Source: Rufibacter roseolus (GTDB lineage: Bacteria; Bacteroidota; Bacteroidia; Cytophagales; Hymenobacteraceae). From it: a stretch of DNA of 64,000 bases. Location of the stretch: the NCBI RefSeq assembly GCF_017916365.1, contig NZ_JAFMSU010000003.1, positions 558,001 through 622,000 on the forward strand, read 5' to 3'. A program made the translations under genes and the position numbers. The notes under the pieces were generated by a model. It searched no databases and was not told the DNA's origin. It worked only from the letters and a program-made list of their open reading frames with translations. Numbering within the stretch: position 1 is the stretch's first letter; every line of letters begins with the position of its first letter. This document shows positions 17,673 to 26,603 of the stretch, one piece after another.

Positions 17673-18215
17673 TTAGTTTGTTCTGGCACCGCGGCCTGCT
17701 ACGTCCGGATCATTGTTCTGATCCTTGCCGCCTTTGTTGGGTGAGTATTTCTCATCATCCGGGTCGCCTCCGTGGCCGGCATGTCCGCTGCTGCGGCCGC
17801 CGCCGGTTCCATCGTTGCCGTTGTGGTTGCCTTTAAAGCCGCTGTGGCTATCGCTCAAGCCCCCGGCGTGGGTGCCGTAGCCGGTGTCTTTGTCGCTTTC
17901 AGCACCGTGAATAGGCCGTGTGTGCTCGGTGGGGTGTTTGCCCAGTTCCTGCTCTCTTTCACCGTAGCCTCCGCCCCGGCGACCCTGGATGTCTCCGCCG
18001 CCATTGATATCCACATGCGGGGTTCCGCCGTCTTCTTTGCCGTTGAAGTCTACGAAATCGCCATCTGCGTCATAATTGGCGGTGTTGCCGCCTTCGGCTT
18101 TGGTACCGTAGTTATGATCCGCAAATACACCGTCCCCACGGTTTCCGTCCTGGCTGTTATTGCTTCCAGAACCCTCCTGATGGGGCGTTCCCTGGTTCTT
18201 ATTTTGATCTTCCAT
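17673..18215 (-). CDS. Gly/Asp/Asn/His-rich disordered protein
   Basis: 180 residues without a hydrophobic stretch, signal peptide or Cys, full of Gly, Asp, Asn, His and Gln (for example HSGFKGNHNGNDGTGGGRSS). It should be intrinsically disordered and very soluble. A -7 box lies just upstream (18224-18231) and a terminator just downstream, so it is a real transcription unit. Proteins of this make-up are often stress-induced hydrophilins; that is inference. The longest frame on the opposite strand is a shadow. Confidence 0.7.
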   Translation of the reverse strand: MEDQNKNQGTPHQEGSGSNNSQDGNRGDGVFADHNYGTKAEGGNTANYDADGDFVDFNGKEDGGTPHVDINGGGDIQGRRGGGYGEREQELGKHPTEHTRPIHGAESDKDTGYGTHAGGLSDSHSGFKGNHNGNDGTGGGRSSGHAGHGGDPDDEKYSPNKGGKDQNNDPDVAGRGARTN

Positions 18216-18223
18216 AGTTGGGT

Positions 18224-18231
18224 CAAATTTA
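18224..18231 (-). promoter_or_regulatory. -7 promoter box (TAAATTTG)
   Basis: An exact TAnnTTTG match on the minus strand, 8 bases before the ATG of the disordered protein. A transcript from it would have almost no leader. Confidence 0.45.
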
Positions 18232-18324
18232 AGTGATTACAATAAACTGATTCAGAGCATATTTAAACTTTGTCTTTGGTGCTGCAAAAGGCCATAGCAA
18301 GAACCTGCGTTCGCGCTTTCATCG

Positions 18325-18347
18325 CCTTCGTAGCGCTGCTACGAGGC
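18325..18347. repeat. REP-like palindrome
   Basis: Core CGTAGCGCTGCTACG with flanking GCCT / AGGC. It lies in the 413-bp gap 18216-18628, which otherwise holds only the terminator and a dispersed repeat. Confidence 0.5.
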
Positions 18348-18484
18348 TCAAAAACCACTTCCGCAGAACCTTACTCTTGCCATTTTCGCTAACCAATCCA
18401 AAATTTAAAAATGCTCTTCCCTGTTTACGGGCAGAACCATGGAGAGTTAATTAATAGCCGCTATTTTAAGCCGCTAAAAGGAAA

Positions 18485-18524
18485 GCGCCTTTCACCCACT
18501 CGTGACTGAGCAGACGAAAGGCGC
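18485..18524. terminator. Terminator after Nudix gene (leftward)
   Basis: GCGCCTTTC / GAAAGGCGC, a 9-bp perfect stem with a long loop of 22 bases. Confidence 0.6.
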
Positions 18525-18538
18525 ACCTATGTTTATGA

Positions 18539-18568
18539 GCTGATTTCTACAAAACAGGCCGGAAACGG
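18539..18568. repeat. Dispersed palindromic repeat
   Basis: GCTGATTTCTACAAAACAGG then CCGGAAACGG. It lies between the Nudix stop and its terminator. Confidence 0.6.
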
Positions 18569-18628
18569 AATCTTGGGGAAGAGCCTTTTATCTTCTGATG
18601 GGCCCGCATGAAGATTAGAAGAGGTTCC

Positions 18629-19177
18629 CTATTTTCCTTTCTTTTTTGTCTGTAAGTCAGGCAGGACATTGGCTTTGGCCCACTCCACGGCCAGCAGGGT
18701 TTTGCCGTCAATGAATGCGTATTTGGCCAGTTCGTCAACGGACAGTTCCAGGGTTTTGATGTTTTCGTTCTCGTCGTCTTTGCCGCCGCCTTCGCCCGTT
18801 TTCTTGCTTACCTCGGCGTAGAAAAGGTAGATCTTCTCAGCGAAAGCCCCCGGAGAGGGATAGAACTCATAGATTTTCTGGAGTTTGTCTACGGCGTAGC
18901 CAATCTCCTCCTCAATCTCGCGAGTAATGGCGTCTTCGGGCTTCTCGTCTTCGCTGTCCAGCATGCCCGCCACGGCCTCTACCAGGTTCTGCTCAATGGC
19001 CGGCCTGAACTGCTTGGCGAAGATGAATTTCTGTTTTTCTGTGTCATAGACCAGCGCCGCCGCCGCCTGACCGGTCTGGAAAACCTCGCGCTCAAACTCA
19101 TTGCCTTTGTCTTGCACGGTGTACACTTGCAAGCGGTAGTGCCCCTGGTAGGCAGTTTCTCTCTTGGTTATTTTCAT
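18629..19177 (-). CDS. Nudix hydrolase (ADP-ribose/GDP-mannose pyrophosphatase type)
   Basis: 182 residues. The Nudix box spans about 71-94 (GMLDSEDEKPED, then REIEEEIGY), with the catalytic REIEEE present. There are six residues between the first Gly and the first Glu, one more than the textbook box. The upstream strand region with FAKQFRPAIEQNLVEAVAG matches nucleotide-sugar pyrophosphatases (ADP-ribose or GDP-mannose). The C-terminal Lys-rich tail is unusual. It is cytosolic and monocistronic. Confidence 0.9.
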   Translation of the reverse strand: MKITKRETAYQGHYRLQVYTVQDKGNEFEREVFQTGQAAAALVYDTEKQKFIFAKQFRPAIEQNLVEAVAGMLDSEDEKPEDAITREIEEEIGYAVDKLQKIYEFYPSPGAFAEKIYLFYAEVSKKTGEGGGKDDENENIKTLELSVDELAKYAFIDGKTLLAVEWAKANVLPDLQTKKKGK

Positions 19178-19338
19178 GTGTATAGATGGCTTTAAGATAG
19201 ATCTGGGAATCTTGGTTTCCTGTGGTACGCAGACAAAGGCAAGCAGTTCCTGCGCCAGGATTGTCCAAAATAAATAAGCCCTAAAACTGGCTATTGTGCC
19301 CCGCTATACGTATTTATGGAACAAATTAACCTGAAAAA

Positions 19339-19809
19339 ATGAAAAAGTTATTCTCTCTGTGGGTCATGCTGCTAGTGGTTTCAGCAGGCAGTGCCATGGC
19401 GCAAGCCCAGACGCAGACCCAGAGCAGCCATTACAAAGCCGCAGAAACCCTGCTCCTGACCATGGGCAGCCCCAAGACCATTGATGACAACCTTCAGCAG
19501 ATGCTTACCATGCAGATGGAACAGGTACCGGCCATGAAAGCCGCCGAGGTGGAAGTACGGTCCTTCTTCTCCAAATACATGAACTGGGATGCCATTAAAG
19601 CCGATCTGATCCAACTGTACATGAATGAGTTCACCGAGAAAGAGCTCAAAGACATGAACACCTTCTACCTAACGCCCACCGGCAAAAAGCTGGCCTCCAA
19701 ACAGTCTATCATCACTATGAAAAGCGCCCAGATTGGCCAGTCTAAGGTGGAGCCGCACATGATGGAGCTGCAGCAGGCCATCCAGAAAAAAATGCAGGGC
19801 GACAATTAA
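19339..19809 (+). CDS. DUF2059 domain-containing secreted protein
   Basis: 156 residues with a signal peptide ending SAMAQ. The mature part is the DUF2059 helical domain: a Met/Gln-rich helix (LQQMLTMQMEQVPAMK), then IQLYMNEFTEKELKDMNTFYLTPTGKKL, the family signature region (YxxxFTxxELxxxxxFYxTPxGKK). The function is unknown; it is predicted periplasmic. It has its own terminator. Confidence 0.9.
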   Translation: MKKLFSLWVMLLVVSAGSAMAQAQTQTQSSHYKAAETLLLTMGSPKTIDDNLQQMLTMQMEQVPAMKAAEVEVRSFFSKYMNWDAIKADLIQLYMNEFTEKELKDMNTFYLTPTGKKLASKQSIITMKSAQIGQSKVEPHMMELQQAIQKKMQGDN

Positions 19810-19844
19810 AGTCCGCGTCTGACGCACCTGGTATTTTCCCTTGA

Positions 19845-19885
19845 AAATAAGAAGCCCTTCCCCCACCGGAAGGGCTTCTTATTTT
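19845..19885. terminator. Terminator after DUF2059 gene
   Basis: A 17-bp stem AAAATAAGAAGCCCTTC with a 7-base loop, one base unpaired, then TTTT. Confidence 0.9.
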
Positions 19886-20097
19886 ACAACAATTTACTAA
19901 AAGTCAATCCGTTACTAAAGACAAGCTGCCTTTTCTCATGCCCTTACCAGATTATTTTGCCAACTGATTTCCCGCATTGGCAGCCGATTTCCCGGTTTTC
20001 ATCGAAAGTTTAGATTCAGGGAAACTAAAAAGAGCCAATTCCACTTCCTAGAACACTACCAAACACTACCCTTTGACATTCAGAATTTTAAGTTTCT

Positions 20098-20928
20098 ATG
20101 CGACCCTTTCTCCTTCTTGTAGCACTTCTCTACATGACCAGGGTTTCGGTATTTGCCGCCTCCCTGGGACCCGAATCTTTACAAGCTCCTGCAGACACTA
20201 CCCAATTCCTTCAAAAGGCACCCCAGCTTTCCTGGACCAAAAAACATAAAAGCCTGCTCCTGAAGTCTTCCTCGGCGTTGCTGGCGACCGGGATTTTCAT
20301 TACCGCCTATAACCGGTATGACCGCCCCCTTCGCGTTATTTCACAGAAGGAACGCACTTCCATTTCAGACAAAGCCGCCAGCCTGGTAGAGCCTATGGGC
20401 ACTTCCCTTCCGCTGCACGCCACTTTTGCCACCATGTTTGCGCTGGGTGCCTTGGCCAAACGGCCCAAAATGCGGGAAGCCGCCATAGTGGGTTTGGGGA
20501 GCTTTTACCTGAGCGCTGTTTCCACCAGTTTCCTGAAGAAAAGCTTCCAGCGGCACCGGCCCAGCAACACAGATGACAGCCACCTGTTTGACGGTGCCGA
20601 TGGCAATGGACAGAACACCTCCTTTCCGTCATCACACACGTCCAACGCCTTTGCGGCGGCAACGGCCCTGGCCTCGGTGTACCGAGACAGCAAGTGGGTG
20701 CCTCAGGTAGCCTACGGGGTAGCCACGCTGGTAGGCTTGTCTCGCATCAATGACAACAAACACTGGGCTTCTGATGTACTGGCGGGCGCCGCCCTGGGCT
20801 ACCTGACCGGAAAGGTTAGTTACTGGACCTTCACTAAGGTGAAAAACCAACTGCAGAAACGGAACTGGGTGGTCTCTCCTAACTGGCAGAGCGGCGCCAT
20901 AGGTGTGAATGCCTCCCTGCGGTTCTAA
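20098..20928 (+). CDS. PAP2 family phosphatase
   Basis: 276 residues with a signal peptide. The three PAP2 motifs are complete: Lys148 to Arg154-Pro155 (KSFQRHRP), PSSH at 177-180 (in place of the common PSGH) and SR 215-216 to His222 and Asp226. The enzyme should dephosphorylate a lipid phosphate at the periplasmic face, such as phosphatidate, phosphatidylglycerophosphate or undecaprenyl pyrophosphate. It is monocistronic, so the substrate is open. The 288-bp gap before it holds a terminator and a probable promoter but no gene. Confidence 0.92.
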   Translation: MRPFLLLVALLYMTRVSVFAASLGPESLQAPADTTQFLQKAPQLSWTKKHKSLLLKSSSALLATGIFITAYNRYDRPLRVISQKERTSISDKAASLVEPMGTSLPLHATFATMFALGALAKRPKMREAAIVGLGSFYLSAVSTSFLKKSFQRHRPSNTDDSHLFDGADGNGQNTSFPSSHTSNAFAAATALASVYRDSKWVPQVAYGVATLVGLSRINDNKHWASDVLAGAALGYLTGKVSYWTFTKVKNQLQKRNWVVSPNWQSGAIGVNASLRF

Positions 20929-20953
20929 CCCACAAACCAGGGTTTTGCTTTGC

Positions 20954-20982
20954 GCCTGTTTTTAGAATTTAGGCCCTGAAAT
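20954..20982. repeat. Dispersed palindromic repeat
   Basis: GCCTGTTTTTAGAATTTAGG then CCCTGAAAT, 26 bases past the PAP2 stop. Confidence 0.5.
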
Positions 20983-21068
20983 AATGCACCTGTTTTACTG
21001 GTTTCTCAGAAGTAAGCGGGGTTTCCAGAACAATTAAGAAATTGGGCGGTTCTACGCCCAGCCAATAT

Positions 21069-21104
21069 AAAGCGGAACTGTTACCTTAGTGGCAGTTCCG
21101 CTTT
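21069..21104. terminator. Terminator after PAP2 gene
   Basis: AAAGCGGAACTG / CAGTTCCGCTTT, a 12-bp stem, then TCTTTTT. Confidence 0.85.
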
Positions 21105-21165
21105 TCTTTTTATCCGGGTTTGGATATTGAGCCGGATACCAATGATGAACCTAAAACGCTAAAAC

Positions 21166-21954
21166 ATGATGAAAAAACTACTTTTCGCTTTCCTGCTCTT
21201 CTTTACCGCGCAGGTTGCGACCCAGGCCCAGCAGATTAAAACGCAACTGGTAGAGTACAAAGAAGGCGCCACCACGCTGGAAGGTTACCTGGCTTATGAT
21301 GCCACCAAGAAAGGCAAACTCCCGGCGGTGCTGGTGGTGCACGAGTGGAACGGCCTCAGTGACTACACCAAGAAAAGATGCGACCAACTGGCCAGAATGG
21401 GCTACGTGGCCTTCGCGGCCGATATCTACGGCAAAGGCGTGCGCCCTACCACTCCGGAGGCCATGGGTGCCGAGGCCGGTAAATACAAGAACAACATTCC
21501 GCTCCTGCGCCAGCGGGTAAATGCCGGCCTGGCCCAGTTGAAGAAACGACCCAACGTAGACGCCGCCAGAGTGGCTGCTATTGGGTACTGCTTCGGGGGA
21601 ACTACGGTGCTGGAACTGGCCCGCAGCGGTGCCGATGTAGCCGGGGTGGTGAGTTTCCACGGTGGCCTGGGCACGCCTAACCCCGCCGATGCCGCCAACA
21701 TCAAAACCAGAATCCTGGTAGCGCACGGCGCCATTGACCCGTTTGTGCCCAAGGCCGAGCTGGACGGTTTCTTCAAGGAGATGAATGATGCCAAAGTAGA
21801 CTACCAGTTCATCGCCTACAGCGGGGCGGTGCACGCCTTTACCAACCCCGAGGCCGGCACAGACATCAGCAAAGGCGCTGCCTACAACGCCGCCGCCGAC
21901 CGCCGCTCCTGGGAAGCCATGAAACAGTTTTTCGCCGAGATTTTCAAAAAGTAG
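21166..21954 (+). CDS. Dienelactone hydrolase family protein, secreted
   Basis: 262 residues with a signal peptide (MMKKLLFAFLLFFTAQVATQAQ). The alpha/beta-hydrolase triad of dienelactone hydrolases is complete: Cys142 in GYCFGG, Asp191 in GAIDPF and His223 in AVHAF. The nucleophile is Cys, as in true family members. Secreted relatives are common in Bacteroidota and their substrates are mostly unknown. Two consecutive ATGs start the gene. A terminator follows. Confidence 0.92.
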   Translation: MMKKLLFAFLLFFTAQVATQAQQIKTQLVEYKEGATTLEGYLAYDATKKGKLPAVLVVHEWNGLSDYTKKRCDQLARMGYVAFAADIYGKGVRPTTPEAMGAEAGKYKNNIPLLRQRVNAGLAQLKKRPNVDAARVAAIGYCFGGTTVLELARSGADVAGVVSFHGGLGTPNPADAANIKTRILVAHGAIDPFVPKAELDGFFKEMNDAKVDYQFIAYSGAVHAFTNPEAGTDISKGAAYNAAADRRSWEAMKQFFAEIFKK

Positions 21955-21976
21955 CCTCTAAACAGGCGCATGTACC

Positions 21977-22016
21977 TAAAAGCCGTTGCTGGATTTAATT
22001 CCGGCAACGGCTTTTT
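21977..22016. terminator. Terminator after dienelactone hydrolase gene
   Basis: AAAAGCCGTTGCTGGA / TCCGGCAACGGCTTTT with one unpaired base, then TT. Confidence 0.88.
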
Positions 22017-22033
22017 TCTTTGTCTGCTACTTC

Positions 22034-22073
22034 CTGTTTTAGGTGCTCATTGCGGAAAACAGGCTAGGAACAG
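22034..22073. repeat. Dispersed palindromic repeat
   Basis: CTGTTTTAGGTGCTCATTGC then GGAAAACAGGCTAGGAACAG, directly after the terminator. The rest of the gap to 22341 holds nothing recognisable. Confidence 0.55.
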
Positions 22074-22341
22074 GAATTCGCTTTCAAGGCATTTCTGCAG
22101 TTGCCAAGCGCCCATCAGATGGTGAAACAGCTCGCCTTTTACCGGCTCTTTGCCAATCCAAGGCTCTTACAGGCGGTCATGTGCAGCCCTTTAAACCGTT
22201 AGGTTTGCCTCCTCAAAAAATGATTTTACTATTTAGGCTCAGCTGTCAACCAACCTGGAAAGATAGCGTAAGGTAAAGGCTTTTAGATGGGTGCTTTCTC
22301 CTCCCCCGGCCCCGGAAAACAGAACTTATTGCCAACCCAAC

Positions 22342-24147
22342 ATGCCCAAACTCTCTGCCCTAACCCGTGCTTTTCTTCCCTTTTGCCTTATGCTTTTCCT
22401 GGCCGGTATTTGCTTTATGGGTTGTAAAAAGAAGAATCCGCACGCAGAGGAGACGGTGGTTTTCAAGCCCGAGCCCATCTCACCGGAAGACACCATCAAA
22501 TACCCCAACGCCCTTATCACCACGCTAAACCGGAAGAACAAGTGGGTAGACTCGGTGTTCCGGCGCATGACCCCAGATGAGCGCATCACGCAGTTGATGA
22601 TGATTGAGGTGTTCTCCAACAAAGGACCGCAACACGAAGAAGACGTTCTCCGGCTCATCAGGCAGTACAAGGTGGGCGGGCTTATCTTTTTCCAGGGCGG
22701 CCCGATCAGGCAGGCAAAAATGACCAATCGTCTGCAGGCCGCCTCCAAGATTCCCCTCTGGATTGGCATGGACGCCGAGAACGGCATTGGCATGCGCATG
22801 GACAGCGCTATGCAGTACCCATTGCCCATGCTGCTGGGCGCCATCAACAATGACAGCCTTATCTACCAGATGGGCGCAGAGATGGCTTTTGAGTTCAAGC
22901 GCCTGGGCATGCACCTCAACTTCGCGCCGGTGGTGGACGTGAACAACAATCCGCATAACCCCATTATCAGTTACCGGGCCTTTGGGGAGAACAAGAATGA
23001 TGTCAGTTCCAAGAGCCTGGCCCAGATGATGGGCATGCAGGACAACGGCATCATTGCCACGGCCAAGCACTTCCCCGGCCACGGCGACACCGATGTAGAC
23101 TCGCATTATGACCTGCCCATCATCCCTTTCGGCCGCAACCGGCTGGATTCCCTGGAGTTGTACCCTTTCCGGCACCTCATCCAGAGCGGCGTGGGCGGCA
23201 TCATGGTGGGGCACATCCATTTGCCCAAACTGGACTCCACCGCCAACCTGCCCGCCTCCCTCTCCAGACCTATCGTAACGGACATCCTCCGGAAGGAACT
23301 CGATTATAGCGGGCTCATCTTCACCGATGCCATGGTGATGAAAGGCGTAACCAAGTACTTCAAACCCGGCGAGGCCGAGGTCATGGCGTTGGAGGCCGGC
23401 AATGATGTGCTGGAACGTTTGGTAAGCGTGCCCCAGGCGCTGCAGGCCATCAAAACCGCCATCCGGGAGAAACGGTTGAGCCAGAAGGAGATTGACCGCC
23501 GGTGCCGGAAGGTCCTGGCCGCCAAGTACTGGGTAGGGCTGAACAAATACAAACCCATTGTGATTGACAGCCTTTACCGCGACCTGCATGCCCCGCACGC
23601 CCATGAAATGCTCCGGCGTCTCTCAGAAGGGTCGCTCACGCTACTGCAGAACAAACGCAAGATCATTCCGCTGGAAGAGAAAAAGCGCCGCACGGTAGCC
23701 AGTCTGGCCGTGGGTGGCACCAAAAGCACGTTTTTCCAGAAACAGATCAAAAACAAGCTCACCACAAAAGACTTCTTCCTGCCCCGCCGAACCAACAAAA
23801 AAGACCTGGAGAAACTCCGGAAGGAATTGCTCAAGTATGATTTGCTGCTCATCAGTATTTACGGGCCCAGCATCAGGCCCAGCAATAACCTGGGTTTCAG
23901 CCCGCAGGAGCGTGCTTTGGTGAACGAACTCATCCGGAAAAAGCGGAGCGTGGTGGTGCTGTTTGACAATGCCTACACTTTGAACCGCTTTGAAGACGTG
24001 AACCAGGCCACGGCCTTGGTGGTGGGCTACCAGCAATTACCGGCAGTACAGGCGGCCGCGGCCCGGCTGCTCACCGGCGAGCTCACCCCACAAGGCAAAC
24101 TGCCCGTGACCGTGAATGACAAATTCCGGTACGGCGACGGATTGTAA
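22342..24147 (+). CDS. Glycoside hydrolase family 3 lipoprotein (NagZ-like)
   Basis: 601 residues from the ATG at 22342, which gives a lipoprotein signal (CFMGCKKK). The GH3 barrel carries the NagZ signature KHFPGHGDTDVDSH (about 243), with the His/Asp acid-base dyad, and the nucleophile Asp in FTDAM (about 327). A C-terminal alpha/beta domain of about 180 residues follows. Many Bacteroidota homologues are about 1000 residues and carry a fused beta-lactamase-like domain; it is absent here. It should release GlcNAc from wall fragments. It is followed 100 bases later by the NamZ-type gene, which fits joint wall recycling. Confidence 0.9.
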   Translation: MPKLSALTRAFLPFCLMLFLAGICFMGCKKKNPHAEETVVFKPEPISPEDTIKYPNALITTLNRKNKWVDSVFRRMTPDERITQLMMIEVFSNKGPQHEEDVLRLIRQYKVGGLIFFQGGPIRQAKMTNRLQAASKIPLWIGMDAENGIGMRMDSAMQYPLPMLLGAINNDSLIYQMGAEMAFEFKRLGMHLNFAPVVDVNNNPHNPIISYRAFGENKNDVSSKSLAQMMGMQDNGIIATAKHFPGHGDTDVDSHYDLPIIPFGRNRLDSLELYPFRHLIQSGVGGIMVGHIHLPKLDSTANLPASLSRPIVTDILRKELDYSGLIFTDAMVMKGVTKYFKPGEAEVMALEAGNDVLERLVSVPQALQAIKTAIREKRLSQKEIDRRCRKVLAAKYWVGLNKYKPIVIDSLYRDLHAPHAHEMLRRLSEGSLTLLQNKRKIIPLEEKKRRTVASLAVGGTKSTFFQKQIKNKLTTKDFFLPRRTNKKDLEKLRKELLKYDLLLISIYGPSIRPSNNLGFSPQERALVNELIRKKRSVVVLFDNAYTLNRFEDVNQATALVVGYQQLPAVQAAAARLLTGELTPQGKLPVTVNDKFRYGDGL

Positions 24148-24162
24148 TTCCTACCATCTGCC

Positions 24163-24199
24163 TTTTAGGGCCATTTTTAGAAAATCAGCTGTAAAACAG
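24163..24199. repeat. Dispersed palindromic repeat
   Basis: TTTTAGGGCCATTTTTAG then AAAATCAGCTGTAAAACAG, in the 100-bp gap between the GH3 and DUF1343 genes; it could attenuate transcription between them. Confidence 0.65.
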
Positions 24200-24247
24200 G
24201 GGCGCAGATAAGGAGATAAAAACCAGCAACTTTGCTATATTGGCCTT

Positions 24248-25537
24248 ATGATCCGACTTCTGCCCTCCCGTGTCTTTTGGCTTTTGTGTCTCTTCTTTCT
24301 GGTGCTCTCCCCGGCCTTTTCCCAGGACCGGAAAGGAGCCAAAGCAACTGTTCCCGAGGACCGGGTGATCATCGGCATTGAACGGCTGGTCACCCCCGAG
24401 TTTCTGCCCTTTATTCAGAACCGCCGCGTGGCCATCCTCACGAATCATACCGGCGTCATGCCAGACAAAGGCCATATTGTGGACCTGCTGCACGCCCGCT
24501 CAGATGTAAAGGTGGTGAAACTCTTCAGCCCGGAGCACGGCATCCGGGGCGAGGCTGATACCCACGTCTCTGATGACGTGGACAAAAAGACGGGCCTCAA
24601 GGTCATCTCGCTGTACGGCAACGTGCGCAAACCCACCCCCGAGATGCTCAAAGACGTGGACGTGCTCATCTTCGATATCCAGGACGTGGGTGCCCGCTAC
24701 TATACCTACATCGCTACCATGCAGGCTGTGCTGGAGGCCGCCGCCGAGAACCAGAAACTGATGATTGTGCTGGACCGTCCTAACCCCATCACCGGCCTGT
24801 ACTTGGACGGCGGAGTAGGCAAAAACGCGAATGAACCCGTAACCAGCCCCAATTTCCTGCCCATTACCCACGGCATGACGGTGGGCGAACTGGCCCGCAT
24901 GTTCAACGGCGAGCGAAAAGCAAAAAAACTGGCCCAGGCCGAGCTCATGGTGGTGCCCATGCGCCGCTACAGCCGAGGCCAGTGGTTTGACCAGACCGGC
25001 CTGCCCTGGGTTAAGCCCTCGCCCAACATGATCAATCTTACCACGGCCACGCTGTACCCGGCCACCTGTATCCTGGAAGGCACCAACGTCTCGGAGGGCC
25101 GGGGCACCATGCAGCCCTTTGAGTTCATTGGCGCGCCCTGGATTGACGGAGAGAAACTGGCCCGGCAACTCAACAGCTACAAACTGGCCGGCGTCACCTT
25201 CAAGCCGGTGCAGTTCAAACCAGACAGCGTGGTAGACGGTATCCGGATCTATCCGCCCAAGTTTGTGGGCCAGACCTGCTACGGCGCCCAGGCGATAGTC
25301 ACCGACCGTAATAAGTTCGAATCGGCTAAGGCCACCGTGTACATTATCCATGCCTTGAAAGCGCTGTATCCTACCCAACTGGAGTGGAAGAACACCCGCC
25401 TGGACGGCCTCTGGAAAACCGATGTCACCCGCCAGCGCCTGCAGGCCGGTGACCAACCCAAAGACATCCTCTCGGCCTGGGCCGATGAATTATCCTATTT
25501 CAAAAAAGTGAGAGCCCGATACCTGCTATATCCGTAA
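24248..25537 (+). CDS. namZ: DUF1343 exo-beta-N-acetylmuramidase (NamZ, GH171 type)
   Basis: 429 residues with a signal peptide (LLCLFFLVLSPAFSQ). The body matches DUF1343: IGIERLV at the start, RRVAILTNHTG, LFSPEHGIRGEAD, FDIQDVGARYYTYI, VLDRPNPI, SPNMINLTTATLYPATCILE and EGRGTMQPFEFIGAPW. Family members characterised in Bacillus and Tannerella remove MurNAc from the non-reducing ends of peptidoglycan fragments. Together with the GH3 enzyme just upstream, which removes GlcNAc, it could strip glycan chains one sugar at a time in the periplasm. The enzyme name is inferred from family membership. Confidence 0.88.
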   Translation: MIRLLPSRVFWLLCLFFLVLSPAFSQDRKGAKATVPEDRVIIGIERLVTPEFLPFIQNRRVAILTNHTGVMPDKGHIVDLLHARSDVKVVKLFSPEHGIRGEADTHVSDDVDKKTGLKVISLYGNVRKPTPEMLKDVDVLIFDIQDVGARYYTYIATMQAVLEAAAENQKLMIVLDRPNPITGLYLDGGVGKNANEPVTSPNFLPITHGMTVGELARMFNGERKAKKLAQAELMVVPMRRYSRGQWFDQTGLPWVKPSPNMINLTTATLYPATCILEGTNVSEGRGTMQPFEFIGAPWIDGEKLARQLNSYKLAGVTFKPVQFKPDSVVDGIRIYPPKFVGQTCYGAQAIVTDRNKFESAKATVYIIHALKALYPTQLEWKNTRLDGLWKTDVTRQRLQAGDQPKDILSAWADELSYFKKVRARYLLYP

Positions 25538-25565
25538 AAGCAGGCTTTAAACCTTTGAGCACTAC

Positions 25566-26603
25566 ATGATTATTCGTCTCCTACTGCATTCTGTCTTTTC
25601 TGGCTTGTTGCTGAGTTCATCCTGCCAACCGTCTAACCCAACCTTTGCCTCAGAGCAAAGACCTATTGTTTCAGAACAGAAAGCGGCCGTGGTACCGCAG
25701 CCCGCTTCCGCTGTACTTCAGCCCAGCGGCACCTACGCCACCCAGAACGTGGTACTGGTGGTGATTGACGGGGTGCGGTATTCAGATTCCTGGGGAGACG
25801 CTTCGTTCAGCAACATTCCGCACATGGCTCGGGAATTGGCGCCCAAAGGCGTTTTCCACCCCAAATTCTATAACAAGGGCGTCACCAAGACCAACCCGGG
25901 GCACGTGGCCCTCACCACCGGCCATTACCAGCAGATCAGGAACACCGGTGGCGAGTTGCCTAAGCTTCCGTCCGTTTTCCATTACTACCGCCAGCACACG
26001 GGCGCTCCTGCCACCGATGCCTGGGTCATTACCAGCAAAGACAAACTGGAGATCCTGGCCCGGACCTACAGCTCAGACGAAGCCGCTAAGTTCGCGCCTT
26101 CCACCAGCAGCGGGAACAACGGCCTCAACTCCGGATATCGCCCAGACACCACCACCATCAGGGTCGCTAAACAGGTTTTCACCCAGCACAAGCCCAAACT
26201 GGTGCTCATCAACCTGCGCGAGCCCGACTCTGAGGCCCACGAAGGCAACTGGGAAGGTTACCTCAAAGCCATCAAGCAGAGTGACCGTTTAGTGGCCGAT
26301 TTATGGAAATGGCTCCAGAAACAGCCCCACTACCGCAACAACACCACCCTGCTCATCACCAACGACCACGGCCGCCACCTGGGCGACCGCTTTGATGACC
26401 ACGGCGACAGTTGCGAGGGTTGCCGCCACATCAGCCTGCTCATGCTGGGTCCCGATGTAAAACCCGGCACGGTAGCCTCCAAGCCCCGCTCGCAGGTAGA
26501 CGTGGCCGCCACCATGGCCGAGTTGCTGGGCTTTCCCCTTCCCAAACGCGACGGTGAACCCATGCTGGAACTGTTGACGCCAACCCGCCACATAGGTGAC
26601 TAA
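25566..26603 (+). CDS. Alkaline phosphatase-superfamily lipoprotein (phosphodiesterase/sulfatase fold)
   Basis: 345 residues with a lipobox (LLLSSSC). The alkaline-phosphatase-fold metal motifs are visible: VLVVIDGVRYSD (first Asp), TKTNPGHVALTTG (nucleophile Thr region), NLREPDSEAHEG and TNDHGRHLGDRFDDHGDSC. It could be a phosphodiesterase, phosphatase or sulfatase; the sulfatase CxPxR motif is not present. It begins 28 bases after the NamZ stop and probably shares its transcript. It is predicted to face the periplasm or surface. Confidence 0.85.
   Translation: MIIRLLLHSVFSGLLLSSSCQPSNPTFASEQRPIVSEQKAAVVPQPASAVLQPSGTYATQNVVLVVIDGVRYSDSWGDASFSNIPHMARELAPKGVFHPKFYNKGVTKTNPGHVALTTGHYQQIRNTGGELPKLPSVFHYYRQHTGAPATDAWVITSKDKLEILARTYSSDEAAKFAPSTSSGNNGLNSGYRPDTTTIRVAKQVFTQHKPKLVLINLREPDSEAHEGNWEGYLKAIKQSDRLVADLWKWLQKQPHYRNNTTLLITNDHGRHLGDRFDDHGDSCEGCRHISLLMLGPDVKPGTVASKPRSQVDVAATMAELLGFPLPKRDGEPMLELLTPTRHIGD

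Noticed and set aside
17772..18236. Plus-strand frame of 154 codons opposite the Gly/Asp-rich protein
   Set aside because: Ala/Val-rich translation is the expected mirror of a Gly/Asp-rich gene; the minus strand has the promoter box and terminator.
22043..22276. Small plus-strand frame between dienelactone hydrolase and GH3 genes
   Set aside because: Begins inside a dispersed repeat and shows no motif or terminator.
22525..23604. Long minus-strand frame opposite the GH3 gene, and the similar one at 24500-25456
   Set aside because: Both are antisense to genes with clear family motifs.
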